From Variovorax paradoxus (lineage in GTDB: Bacteria > Pseudomonadota > Gammaproteobacteria > Burkholderiales > Burkholderiaceae_C): a stretch of DNA of 64,000 nucleotides. The notes below the pieces were generated by a model. The model ran no database searches and was not told the DNA's origin. It was given only the letters and a program-made list of their open reading frames with translations. The position numbers and the translations under genes are program-made. Shown here piece by piece: positions 28,750-36,782 of the stretch. The DNA is taken from NCBI GenBank assembly GCA_016806145.1, contig CP063166.1, forward strand, positions 4,712,001-4,776,000, in the 5' to 3' direction. Numbering within the stretch: the first letter of the stretch is position 1; the number at the start of each line of letters is the position of its first letter.

Positions 28750-29649
28750 ATGTCACGCATCCTTCACGCTCCGCTCTCCGGCCGCCGCACGCTCCTGCTC
28801 GGCACCGCCGCCCTGCTCGCCCTGCCCGCCTCCGCGGCGACCAGGAAGTCCGGCGCCGCCAAGCCCCAGCCGCCCGAGGTCTGGCCCCGCGCCTCCCAGG
28901 TCCCCGGCGGCGTCGCCCGCCTGTCGCTCGGCCCCGCGGCCGCGCGCCCGCTGGCCACCACCGGCGGCGACGGCAACCAGCCCGTGCTGGTGCTCGGCGA
29001 CGCCATCGAATGGACCGCCCTCGTCGGCATCCCGCTCGCGGCCGAACCCGGCGAGGCCAGCATCTCGGTGCAGGCCCGCCCCGACGCCGCGCCGCGCCAG
29101 CTCGACTACTCCATCGCGCCCAAGCAGTACCGCGAGCAGCGCCTGAACGTGGCGCCGCGCACCGTCGACCTCTCGCCCGAGGACCAGGCGCGCTACGAGC
29201 GCGAGCGCGACCACCTCGCCACCGTGACCGCCACCCGCACCGAGCTGCGCCCCGATGCCGCGCTGCAGATGCGCGTGCCGGTGCCCGGCCGGCGCTCGAG
29301 TTCCTTCGGCCTGCGCCGCGTCTTCAACGGCCAGTCGCGCAATCCCCACAGCGGCATGGACATCGCGGCCGGCACCGGCACCCCGGTGCTCGCGCCGCTG
29401 CCGGGCAAGGTCATCGACACCGGCGACTACTTCTTCAATGGCGGCACCGTCTGGCTCGACCATGGCGGCGGCCTGCTGACCATGTACTGCCACCTGAGCC
29501 GCGTCGACGTGAAGGTCGGCGACGTGCTCCAGACCGGCGAGAAGCTCGCCGCGGTCGGCGCCACCGGCCGCGTGACCGGCCCGCACCTGCACTGGTCGGT
29601 GATGCTCAACCGCGCGATGGTCGATCCGGCGCTGTTCATTTCCGCCTGA
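28750..29649 (+). CDS. M23 family metallopeptidase
   Basis: A 299-residue exported zinc endopeptidase of the LytM/M23 type, probably cleaving peptidoglycan cross-bridges in the periplasm. A signal peptide with a twin-arginine-like start (SGRRTLLLGTAALLALPASA) is followed by an N-terminal beta domain, then the catalytic domain with zinc ligands in NPHSGMDIAAG and GPHLHWSVML. An upstream in-frame ATG at 28741 would add three residues. It stands alone, 102 bp after glnS. Confidence 0.93.
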   Translation: MSRILHAPLSGRRTLLLGTAALLALPASAATRKSGAAKPQPPEVWPRASQVPGGVARLSLGPAAARPLATTGGDGNQPVLVLGDAIEWTALVGIPLAAEPGEASISVQARPDAAPRQLDYSIAPKQYREQRLNVAPRTVDLSPEDQARYERERDHLATVTATRTELRPDAALQMRVPVPGRRSSSFGLRRVFNGQSRNPHSGMDIAAGTGTPVLAPLPGKVIDTGDYFFNGGTVWLDHGGGLLTMYCHLSRVDVKVGDVLQTGEKLAAVGATGRVTGPHLHWSVMLNRAMVDPALFISA

Positions 29650-29695
29650 GCGTTGCGCCGGCACCTCGCCGGCGGCCCGGGCCGGGGCCCCTCTG

Positions 29696-29724
29696 TTGGC
29701 AAGGCGCCCAACGCAAGTAACAAT
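29696..29724 (+). promoter_or_regulatory. Putative sigma-70 promoter of the P-loop ATPase gene
   Basis: TTGGCA at 29696-29701, a 17-bp spacer, then AACAAT at 29719-29724. This is the only AT-richer patch between the peptidase stop and the ATPase start. Confidence 0.45.
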
Positions 29725-29799
29725 TCGTTTGCAGACCGCGCGCCGGGAGGCCCCATCTCGGGGACGCGCGCCGGTCCCGCTTCACTTGCACCAGCCCTC

Positions 29800-31548
29800 A
29801 TGCAGAAGAACACGACCAGCGCGCCCCGGACCGGCAATGCCATGCCCATCAGCGACGCCCAGATCCAGAAGGCCGTCGCGACCCTCTCGAACGCGCTGCG
29901 CGCCGAGAACATCCAGGACCAGAGCTATCTCGGCCTCTACGTGGGCGAGGACGCGCTGCACGACATCGACAACCTCAACAACCAGGTCGTCTACGGCCGC
30001 CGCGGCTCGGGCAAGACCCACCTGCTGAAGGCGCTGCAGGAGAAGATCAACAACGACTTCGCCGCCTCGCGCCGAATCGCGGTCTACATCGACGCGCGAA
30101 CCATCCTGCCGCATGCCGAGGCCGACGGCCTGAGCTGGGAGCAGTACGCGGTCATCCTGTTCAAGAACATCATCCGCAGCCTGGTCAACGCGTTCTCGAC
30201 CAACCTGCGCGCCATCCACGGCCGCGACGACGTCATCCCGCTGCGCCACGATCCGCGCGACGACGAGGCCGAGCGCCAGCTGCAACGGCGTCTCGAGGCC
30301 ATCCAGCGCGAGCTCGACGGCAGCTCGCTCAACAAGCTCAAGGAGACGGCGCTCGCCGTCGAGTCGATCGCGCAGGCCGGCGCCTCGCTCAAGCTCTCGA
30401 AGGCGCCCGAGCTGCAGGCCTCGGGCAGCCTGCAGACCAAGTCGCAGGAGTCGAGGCTCAAGGACCAATTCATCAGCGTCTTCGACATCGCGAACCTGCT
30501 GCAGGACCTGAGCGAGGAACTGCAGCTGAACCGCGTCTTCTGCCTGATCGACGAATGGTCCGAGATCCCGAACTCGGCCCAGAAGCACCTGGCCGAACTG
30601 GTCAAGAAGTCCTTCATCGCGAGCCGCTTCAGCTTCAAGATCGCCGCGATCCCGAACCGCACCGACCTCGGCCACAAGACCGACGAGAAGTTCTACGGCC
30701 TGGAGGACGGCGGCGACATCTTCGGCTACCAGCTCGACAACCGCTACGTGTTCGAGATCGACAAGGCCAAGACCCGCAACTTCTTCAACCAACTGCTGTG
30801 CAAGCACCTCGAGCAGCACAGCCCCAGCCTGTCCGACGAGCTGCTGCTGCCCTCGCGCAAGAACAACGACGCCTTCATCAACGCCTTCCTCACCAACAAG
30901 GCGCTGGGCGAACTGCTGATCGCGAGCGCGGGCATCCCGCGCGACTTCATCAACCTCTTCATCCACTCGTACGCGCAGTTCAAGAGCTCGGGCTCCAAGC
31001 ACATCTCGATCAAGAACGTGCGCGCCGCCACCTCGGGCTGGTACGAGACCGACAAGAAGAAGCAGGTCGACGAGCACTCGGTCGAGAAGAACCTGCTCGA
31101 GAAGATCGTGCAGGAGATCGTGGTCGGCAAGAACTCGAGCCACTTCATGATCAGCGAGAAGTACTCGGCCAATCCGCACATCCTCGGCCTGGTGGATTTC
31201 CGCGTGCTGCACCTGCGCAAGAAGGGCTACTCGCACAAGGACATGGCGGGCGAGACCTTCAACGTCTACTCGATCGACTACGGCTGCTACAACCACCTGA
31301 ACATCACGCGCACCGCGCTCGACAACAACACGCTCGAGAACCTCAAGGTGCGCGACGACATCCGCGACATCCGCCGCATCCACCTGAGCGACGCCTTCTT
31401 CCAGAAATTCCAGCTCGCGGTCGGCGAGGCCTTCATGTGCGAGCACTGCAAGAAACCGGTCGACACCACGCACGCGGCCTTCGTGAAGCAGTCGCTGTGC
31501 AACCACTGCTTCGAGAAGATTCCGGCGCGCAGTGCGCTGGCGGCTTGA
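29800..31548 (+). CDS. Large P-loop ATPase with C-terminal zinc ribbon
   Basis: A 582-residue protein. A Walker A loop GRRGSGKTH lies at about residues 66-74 and a Walker B-like FCLIDEWSEIP near residue 247, giving an Orc/Cdc6-like or STAND-like AAA+ ATPase; it resembles proteins called P-loop ATPase, Sll1717 family. The middle is charged and helical. A winged-helix-like region (about residues 450-520) precedes a zinc ribbon with CX2C-X16-CX2C at Cys547, 550, 567 and 570. Start 29800 is preferred; ATG 29842 is possible, and neither has a good ribosome site. No partner gene is adjacent. Function unknown; defence, DNA-associated or signalling roles are all open. Confidence 0.8.
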   Translation: MQKNTTSAPRTGNAMPISDAQIQKAVATLSNALRAENIQDQSYLGLYVGEDALHDIDNLNNQVVYGRRGSGKTHLLKALQEKINNDFAASRRIAVYIDARTILPHAEADGLSWEQYAVILFKNIIRSLVNAFSTNLRAIHGRDDVIPLRHDPRDDEAERQLQRRLEAIQRELDGSSLNKLKETALAVESIAQAGASLKLSKAPELQASGSLQTKSQESRLKDQFISVFDIANLLQDLSEELQLNRVFCLIDEWSEIPNSAQKHLAELVKKSFIASRFSFKIAAIPNRTDLGHKTDEKFYGLEDGGDIFGYQLDNRYVFEIDKAKTRNFFNQLLCKHLEQHSPSLSDELLLPSRKNNDAFINAFLTNKALGELLIASAGIPRDFINLFIHSYAQFKSSGSKHISIKNVRAATSGWYETDKKKQVDEHSVEKNLLEKIVQEIVVGKNSSHFMISEKYSANPHILGLVDFRVLHLRKKGYSHKDMAGETFNVYSIDYGCYNHLNITRTALDNNTLENLKVRDDIRDIRRIHLSDAFFQKFQLAVGEAFMCEHCKKPVDTTHAAFVKQSLCNHCFEKIPARSALAA

Positions 31549-31560
31549 GCGGCGCCCGGC

Positions 31561-32496
31561 TCAGATCGGCTGCGTCAGGTAGAGCGCCTCGCGCCCCACG
31601 ATCACGCGCTGCGCGGGCATGAACACGGTGCAGTCGTCGACCGGCGCGCGGATCTCGTCGGGGCCGTTGGTGGCGATCAGTTCGCCCTTGGCGAAGGTCT
31701 CGAAGCCGATCAGCGGGCGCACGAAGGCGAAGTCCTCGCTCTGGATCACATGCGTCTGCAGCAGCTTGAAGCGGCGTTGCGGTTCGGGCGCGGGCGCGGC
31801 CGGGTCCTTGTCGACCAGGCCGAAGTAGGCGAGGAAGTCGTAGGTGACGGCGGTGGCGAGGTCGGAAGCGGAGCGCAGGAAATGCTGGCCGCACTCGACC
31901 ACCATCGCCACGCCCTTCCCGTCGGGCCCGCCATGGCTGCCGTACTGGATCAGCGGCGTGCCCGAGCCCAGGCCGTCGGGCATCACGAGGTGCACGGGCG
32001 GCCGGCCGATGGCCATCGCCACCTTGGCGTTGCGCTCGAAGGACGGATAGACCCAGAACGGCACCACCGGCTGGCTGGTGGAATGGATGTCGAGGATGTG
32101 GTCGGCGGCATCGACCACCGGCCGCAGGATGCGCGCGCGGCGCAGCTCGGGGCTGTCCTCGCTGCCGTCGAGCCACTCGGGCGACCAGATGCGGTTGAGG
32201 TTGTGGACGATCTGGCGGCTGTCGTAGGGCGCGGCCTCGGTGAAGGACTCGTAGGCGTCGATGTTCGCGAAGCTCACGGTGAGCGTGCCGATCTTCGGCC
32301 GCACGCCGTGGTCGAGCAGGTGCGTGGCGGCCGTCATGCCGCAGATCTCGTTGCCGTGCGTCAGGGCGTTGATCAGCACGTGCGGGCCGGGCTTGCCCGA
32401 TTCGAAGCGGTGCACGTAGTCGACGCCGATGTTGCCCTGGCGGTAGGCGGAGAGATCGCGCGGGAGGACTTCGAGGGCGGGTGGGGATTGGGTCAT
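31561..32496 (-). CDS. Succinylglutamate desuccinylase/aspartoacylase family protein
   Basis: A 311-residue zinc-dependent hydrolase. Ligands are seen in ALTHGNEICG (His, Glu) and DIHSTSQ (His), in the AstE/aspartoacylase arrangement, and VVECGQHF carries the likely catalytic glutamate. Such enzymes remove acyl groups from N-acylated amino acids or related amides. It is convergent with the ATPase gene (12-bp gap) and lies 84 bp downstream of fic in the same orientation. Confidence 0.87.
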   Translation of the reverse strand: MTQSPPALEVLPRDLSAYRQGNIGVDYVHRFESGKPGPHVLINALTHGNEICGMTAATHLLDHGVRPKIGTLTVSFANIDAYESFTEAAPYDSRQIVHNLNRIWSPEWLDGSEDSPELRRARILRPVVDAADHILDIHSTSQPVVPFWVYPSFERNAKVAMAIGRPPVHLVMPDGLGSGTPLIQYGSHGGPDGKGVAMVVECGQHFLRSASDLATAVTYDFLAYFGLVDKDPAAPAPEPQRRFKLLQTHVIQSEDFAFVRPLIGFETFAKGELIATNGPDEIRAPVDDCTVFMPAQRVIVGREALYLTQPI

Positions 32497-32580
32497 GGTG
32501 GGGTGTGGCGGCTCGGGCGGGATCGGGGTCGCGCGAGTTTGCTACAGGCGGCGCGTTCGTGCTGGGCGCGAAGTACGCGC

Positions 32581-33714
32581 CTAGGCGCCTTCGCGCACCA
32601 GCGCATAGCGCGTGCCCCTGCCCTGGCCCGAGCGCTCGAGCACGCCCGAGGTCGCCAGGTCGGTCAGTTCGCGATAGGCCGTGGCGCGCGACACGCCCGC
32701 GATGGCGGCGTACTTCTCGGTGCTCATGCCGCCGACGAAGCCGCCGTTCTCCGCGTCGTAGAGCCTGTTGAGCACCTTGCGCTGGCTCGGCGTGAGCGCC
32801 GGATGCGCCGCGTCGAGCCGCGCCCAGAACCCGGCCTTGGCGCCCGCCGACTGGATCTGCGCCAGCGTGCGCAGGCAGGCCTGCTCGACCCGGCCGGCGA
32901 ACCAGCGAATCCACTCGGTGACGTCCATGCCGTCCTGCGCGCAGGCGGCCTGCAGTTGCGCGTAGTAGCCGCCGCGGTCGAGCCAGAGCTGCTGCGAGAG
33001 GCTGAACAGCCGCTGGCTGCTGCGCAGGTCCTGCGCGAGCGCGAGATCGCTGAGCGCGCGCCCGATGCGGCCGTTGCCGTCCTCGAAGGGATGCACGAGC
33101 TCGAACCACAGATGCGCGATCGCACTGCGCGCGATGCCGTCGATGCGCGGATGCGCGCGGCCCTCCTCGAACCATTCGAGCAGGGGCTTCATCTGGGCCG
33201 GCACGTCGCGCAAGCGGGGCGCCTCGTAATGGACCACGTCGGGTTGGCCGAGACGCGGCGTGACGATCTGCATCGGATCCTCGTGGGTGCGGTAGGCCCC
33301 GGTGACGATGCGCGCGATGCCGCTGCGGCCGTTGGGAAAGAGGGCTGCATGCCAGCCGAACAGGTCGTCCTCGGTCAGCGGCCGGTCCCAGTCGGCGACC
33401 GCCGCCTCGACGATGTCGAGCACGGCCTCGGTGCGGGCGTCCTTCGGCGCGCGGTTCGCCGGCACGAGCCCCAGCCGGCGTGCCGCGGAAGCACGCACGG
33501 AATTCAGCTGCAGCGTCTCGCCCTCGATCTGCGCGGTGGCGATGGCCTCCTGGGTCCACTCGTCGAGCTGCAGCGCGGTCAGGTCGACGAGCTGCAGGCT
33601 TCCGGCGACGCCAAGCATCCGCCCCTGGGCCAGCCGGGCGGCGGCCAGCGAGGGCTGCAAGGCCTGCGCGTCGAACTCGAAGCGCGGCCAGCGAGGGGCT
33701 TGCCAGATCCACAT
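32581..33714 (-). CDS. Fic family protein, class II, with C-terminal winged helix
   Basis: A 377-residue Fic AMP-transferase. The N-terminal DUF4172-like domain (WIWQAPRWPRFEFD) carries an inhibitory-helix motif TAQIEG at residues 60-65, the class II arrangement. The catalytic Fic motif HPFEDGNGRIGR is complete at residues 208-219. The C-terminus (about residues 310-377) is a winged helix (YAAIAGVSRATAYRELTDL, SGVLER). ATG 33714 fits the family N-terminus; a GTG at 33723 would add three residues. The start codon overlaps the first of three 33-bp repeats, so autoregulation by the winged helix is likely. Family members usually AMPylate or deAMPylate host-cell proteins or their own kin. Confidence 0.93.
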   Translation of the reverse strand: MWIWQAPRWPRFEFDAQALQPSLAAARLAQGRMLGVAGSLQLVDLTALQLDEWTQEAIATAQIEGETLQLNSVRASAARRLGLVPANRAPKDARTEAVLDIVEAAVADWDRPLTEDDLFGWHAALFPNGRSGIARIVTGAYRTHEDPMQIVTPRLGQPDVVHYEAPRLRDVPAQMKPLLEWFEEGRAHPRIDGIARSAIAHLWFELVHPFEDGNGRIGRALSDLALAQDLRSSQRLFSLSQQLWLDRGGYYAQLQAACAQDGMDVTEWIRWFAGRVEQACLRTLAQIQSAGAKAGFWARLDAAHPALTPSQRKVLNRLYDAENGGFVGGMSTEKYAAIAGVSRATAYRELTDLATSGVLERSGQGRGTRYALVREGA

Positions 33715-33812
33715 GAAGCGCACTTTAGAAAAATACGCTTCAAAAATGAAGCGTATTTCCTGGATTTACGCTTCAGCCTTGAAGCGATGGCGGCTGATCT
33801 GCGCTTCAGTCC
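33714..33812. repeat. Three tandem 33-bp operator-like repeats at fic
   Basis: Units begin at 33714, 33747 and 33780. Each has TGAAGCG at its left and CGCTTCA 15 bp later: TGAAGCG at 33714, 33747 and 33780; CGCTTCA at 33736, 33769 and 33802. Across unit borders CGCTTCA and TGAAGCG are 4 bp apart, and around 33731-33758 the palindrome extends to 12-bp perfect arms. The array fills the gap between the GNAT stop (inside the last half-site) and the fic start (inside the first). A 33-bp period is about three helical turns, suiting cooperative binding on one face. Confidence 0.85.
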
Positions 33813-34870
33813 ACCGATTCCCCGCGCCGCGCCAGGCATTCCGCCAGCGCCTCCACCCCCAGCTGATACACCCCTTGCCGCCGATGCACCTCGAACCCCA
33901 GCCGGCGGTTGATCGCGAGGATCGGCGCGTTGGCTTCCGAGTTGTAGGTCGCGACGGTGCGCAGCTCCGGATGCAGCGCGCGCACGCTCCCGAGCATCGC
34001 GGCCTTCACCGCCTTGGCCAGCGAGCGGCCGCGCCAGGCGCGCGCCACGCCGGTCAGGCGCTGGTGCAGCCGCTCGGGGGTGCGCGGGTCCCAGTGCGCC
34101 TCGCACATCGCGGCCAGCGTGCCGTCGGCGTCGACCAGCAGCACCAGGTGGTGCTCGCCGCCACTGCGGTCGAGTTCGCGGTACCAGTTGGCGTAGCCGT
34201 CGAGCTCGTAGCGCGCGGGCGGCAGTTCGAGTTCGCCGAGCGGCATGTCGTTGAACAGGTCCGAGAACGGCGCCAGCAGTTGCGCGAGGCGCGCCATCGG
34301 CGTGCGACCGGGATGGATCTCGAAGCGCAGCGCGCCGCCGGCCGTGCCCCGCGCCTTCCAGCGTGCGAGCTCGTCCGCGTCGAGGCCGTCGATGTGCATG
34401 CGGTTCTCGACCACGCGGTGCTTGAGGACCGCGCCCGAGGCTTCGAGGAAGGCATGGCCCGGAGGGTAGAAGGTGTTCATCGTCGCGACGGTCTTGCCGT
34501 GCGCGCGCATGAAGGCCAGCAGCGGCACGAGCAGCCGGCTGCCGATGCCGCGGCGCCGGTGCGCGCCGAGCACGCCGAGCCAGGCCTCCGCGTGCAGCGC
34601 GAAGGGCTCGCTGTTCGGCGCGTCGGGCCGGCGCCGCCAGACGATGAGGTTGCCGACCAGCTCGTCGCCCTCGCGCGCGACGAAGCGCTCGGCCTCGTGG
34701 AAGGGCATGCGGCGCCGCGCGTCGTGCTCGAAATCGGCATCGGCGGCCTGCGGCTCGCCGGGGTGCAGCTCCTCGTCGCGGATGCGCCGGTAGCGGTGGA
34801 AGCGCGCCCATTCGGACGCGTCGTCCGCATGGACATCGAAGCGCCGGATCTCGATCGTGTCGTTCGCCAT
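33806..34870 (-). CDS. Tandem GNAT N-acetyltransferase
   Basis: A 354-residue protein with two GNAT-like halves. The first has the acetyl-CoA loop GVLGAHRRRGIGSRLL (about residues 98-113). The second keeps the fold with TGVARAWRGRSLAKAVKA and the end motif NSEANAPILAINRRLGFEV. Such two-domain GNATs are common in actinobacteria and betaproteobacteria; the substrate is unknown. An AGGACGGGAG ribosome site precedes ATG 34870. Fic follows in the same direction after 91 bp made up wholly of the 33-bp repeats. Confidence 0.88.
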   Translation of the reverse strand: MANDTIEIRRFDVHADDASEWARFHRYRRIRDEELHPGEPQAADADFEHDARRRMPFHEAERFVAREGDELVGNLIVWRRRPDAPNSEPFALHAEAWLGVLGAHRRRGIGSRLLVPLLAFMRAHGKTVATMNTFYPPGHAFLEASGAVLKHRVVENRMHIDGLDADELARWKARGTAGGALRFEIHPGRTPMARLAQLLAPFSDLFNDMPLGELELPPARYELDGYANWYRELDRSGGEHHLVLLVDADGTLAAMCEAHWDPRTPERLHQRLTGVARAWRGRSLAKAVKAAMLGSVRALHPELRTVATYNSEANAPILAINRRLGFEVHRRQGVYQLGVEALAECLARRGESVD

Positions 34871-35013
34871 CTCCCGTCCTCCATGTTTTTGTCGGGCGCG
34901 CGATTGTGCCGAAGCGCGGTCCCGTGGCGCGCGTGGGCGAACGCATCTTTGGCTTGGCCGAAGGTTGGCGCTTCACAATGGCATCTCCGCCCCCTTCGAC
35001 GAGGAGTTCGCAC

Positions 35014-35355
35014 ATGCCCTTCCCGCCGCTGTCCCGTCTGGCCCTGGCCGCCGCGGCCCTGCTCGCACTCGCGGGCGCCGCCGCGCAGGAAACGAAGACC
35101 GACCCCGTCTACACGCGCGCCCGCCTGATGTCCTCGCACGAGGAGCCCGGCGGCAAGCTGTACCTGCACCTGAAGATCCCGCCGCGCTCGAAGCTGCCGT
35201 TCACCACCCAGACCTTCAGGCTGGCCGACCGCAAGCTCGCGGCCGACATCGCCGACGGCACGCCGGTCGAGTTCGTCTCGCGCCACCTCGACGGCGAGAA
35301 CACGGTGGTGGCGATCCGCGCGGTGGCCGAGTGCCCGCGCTTCCAGAAGTGCTGA
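35014..35355 (+). CDS. Small exported protein, possibly CusF-like fold
   Basis: A 113-residue protein with a signal peptide (LSRLALAAAALLALAGAAAQ) after ATG 35014, which has a GAGGAG site. The mature part alternates strands (KLYLHLKIPPRSKLPFTTQT, FRLADRKLAADIADGTPVEF, NTVVAIRAV), a pattern reminiscent of the CusF OB-like metal-binding fold, but the Met/Trp copper ligands are not present. It ends CPRFQKC, giving two cysteines. It is convergent with amt. Function unknown. Confidence 0.72.
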   Translation: MPFPPLSRLALAAAALLALAGAAAQETKTDPVYTRARLMSSHEEPGGKLYLHLKIPPRSKLPFTTQTFRLADRKLAADIADGTPVEFVSRHLDGENTVVAIRAVAECPRFQKC

Positions 35356-35376
35356 GCCGCCCCCGCCGCGAACCGT

Positions 35377-36579
35377 TCACCAGTTGACTTCGCGCTCCGG
35401 CGTCGCCGAGATGTGGTGGATCGAGAGGTCGGCGCCGTCGAATTCCTCTTCCTGCGACAGCCGCAGCCCGACGGTCTTCTTGAGCACGCCGTAGACCAGC
35501 GCGCCGCCGAGCAGCGCCCAGACCACGCCCATGGCGGTGCCGATGAGCTGCGCGCCGAGGTTCACGCCGCCGATGCCGCCCAGTGCCTGGGTGCCGAAGA
35601 TGCCGGCCGCGATGCCGCCCCAGGTGCCGCACAGGCCGTGCAGCGGCCAGACGCCGAGCACGTCGTCGATCTTCCACTTGTTCTGCGTCAGCGTGAACAT
35701 CGCGACGAAGATGGCGCCGGCCACGCCGCCCACCACCAGCGCGCCGATCGGGTGCATCAGGTCGGAGCCCGCGCACACCGCCACCAGGCCGGCCAGCGGG
35801 CCGTTGTAGACGAAGCCGGGGTCGTTCTTGCCCATGGCCAGCGCCACCAACGTGCCGCCGACCATCGCCATCACGGAGTTGACCGCCACCAGGCCCGAGA
35901 TCTTGTCGATGGTCTGCGCGCTCATCACGTTGAAGCCGAACCAGCCCACGCACAGCACCCAGGCGCCGAGCGCGAGGAACGGGATGTTCGACGGCGGATG
36001 CGCGGCCAGCGAGCCGTCGCCGCGGTAGCGGTTGCGCCGCGCGCCCAGCAGCAGCACGGCCGGCAGCGCGAGCCAGCCGCCCACGGCATGCACCACCACG
36101 GAGCCCGCGAAGTCGTGGAATTCATGGCCCGTGACCGAGGCGATCCACTCCTGGACGCCGAAGTGCTTGTTCCAGGCGATGCCCTCGAAGAAGGGATAGA
36201 CGAAGCCGACGATGACGGCGGTGGCGATCAGCTGCGGCCAGAACTTGGCGCGCTCGGCGATGCCGCCCGAGATGATGGCCGGGATGGCGGCCGCGAAGGT
36301 CAGCAGGAAGAAGAACTTCATCAGGTCGTAGCCGCTCCTGGCCGACAGCTCGGTGGCGCTGACGAAGAAGTGGGTGCCGTAGGCCACGCCGTAGCCGACG
36401 AGGAAGTAGACGATGGTCGAGACCGAGAAGTCGACCAGGATCTTCACGAGCGCATTGACCTGGTTCTTCTTGCGGACCGTGCCGAGTTCGAGGAAGGCGA
36501 ATCCCGCATGCATGGCCAACACCATGATCGCGCCTAGAAGGATGAACAGCGCGTCTGCGCCCTGTTTGAGTGCGTCCAT
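35377..36579 (-). CDS. amt: Ammonium transporter
   Basis: A 400-residue Amt/MEP/Rh channel with about 11 membrane helices. The paired pore histidines are seen in HDFAGSVVVHAVGG and PLHGLCGTWGG. It starts at ATG 36579 without a cleavable signal. Upstream lies a strong sigma-54 promoter match (36652-36667), implying NtrC-dependent expression under nitrogen limitation. No glnK/PII gene is next to it, which is unusual for amtB loci. An acidic C-terminal tail (SQEEEFDGADLSIH) follows the last helix. Confidence 0.95.
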   Translation of the reverse strand: MDALKQGADALFILLGAIMVLAMHAGFAFLELGTVRKKNQVNALVKILVDFSVSTIVYFLVGYGVAYGTHFFVSATELSARSGYDLMKFFFLLTFAAAIPAIISGGIAERAKFWPQLIATAVIVGFVYPFFEGIAWNKHFGVQEWIASVTGHEFHDFAGSVVVHAVGGWLALPAVLLLGARRNRYRGDGSLAAHPPSNIPFLALGAWVLCVGWFGFNVMSAQTIDKISGLVAVNSVMAMVGGTLVALAMGKNDPGFVYNGPLAGLVAVCAGSDLMHPIGALVVGGVAGAIFVAMFTLTQNKWKIDDVLGVWPLHGLCGTWGGIAAGIFGTQALGGIGGVNLGAQLIGTAMGVVWALLGGALVYGVLKKTVGLRLSQEEEFDGADLSIHHISATPEREVNW

Positions 36580-36651
36580 TGGAGCTTCTTGCTGGTTTTT
36601 GGATTGATTTGGTGCGCCGCACCTGAATTCAGCAGGACGGCGGGCCAATAA

Positions 36652-36667
36652 AGCAAAAATGGTGCCT
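36652..36667 (-). promoter_or_regulatory. Sigma-54 promoter of amt
   Basis: Reading the minus strand, AGGCACCATTTTTGCT has GG and GC exactly 10 bp apart, matching the -24/-12 consensus TGGCAC-N5-TTGCW except for the first base. It lies about 73 bp before the amt start. This fits RpoN/NtrC control of ammonium uptake. Confidence 0.75.
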
Positions 36668-36782
36668 GCAAGCTCGTCAATGGTGCGAAACGGGCCGAGA
36701 TGGGGCCGAATGAACCCGATGGCCGGCGCGACGCACCGGAACGGATGCCGCCTGACGGTGCATGAAGCACCCGCGCGGCGGT

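Noticed and set aside
36605..36775. NtrC binding sites upstream of amt
   Set aside because: The GGTGC/GCACC pairs have the reverse orientation to the NtrC consensus, so they were not annotated.
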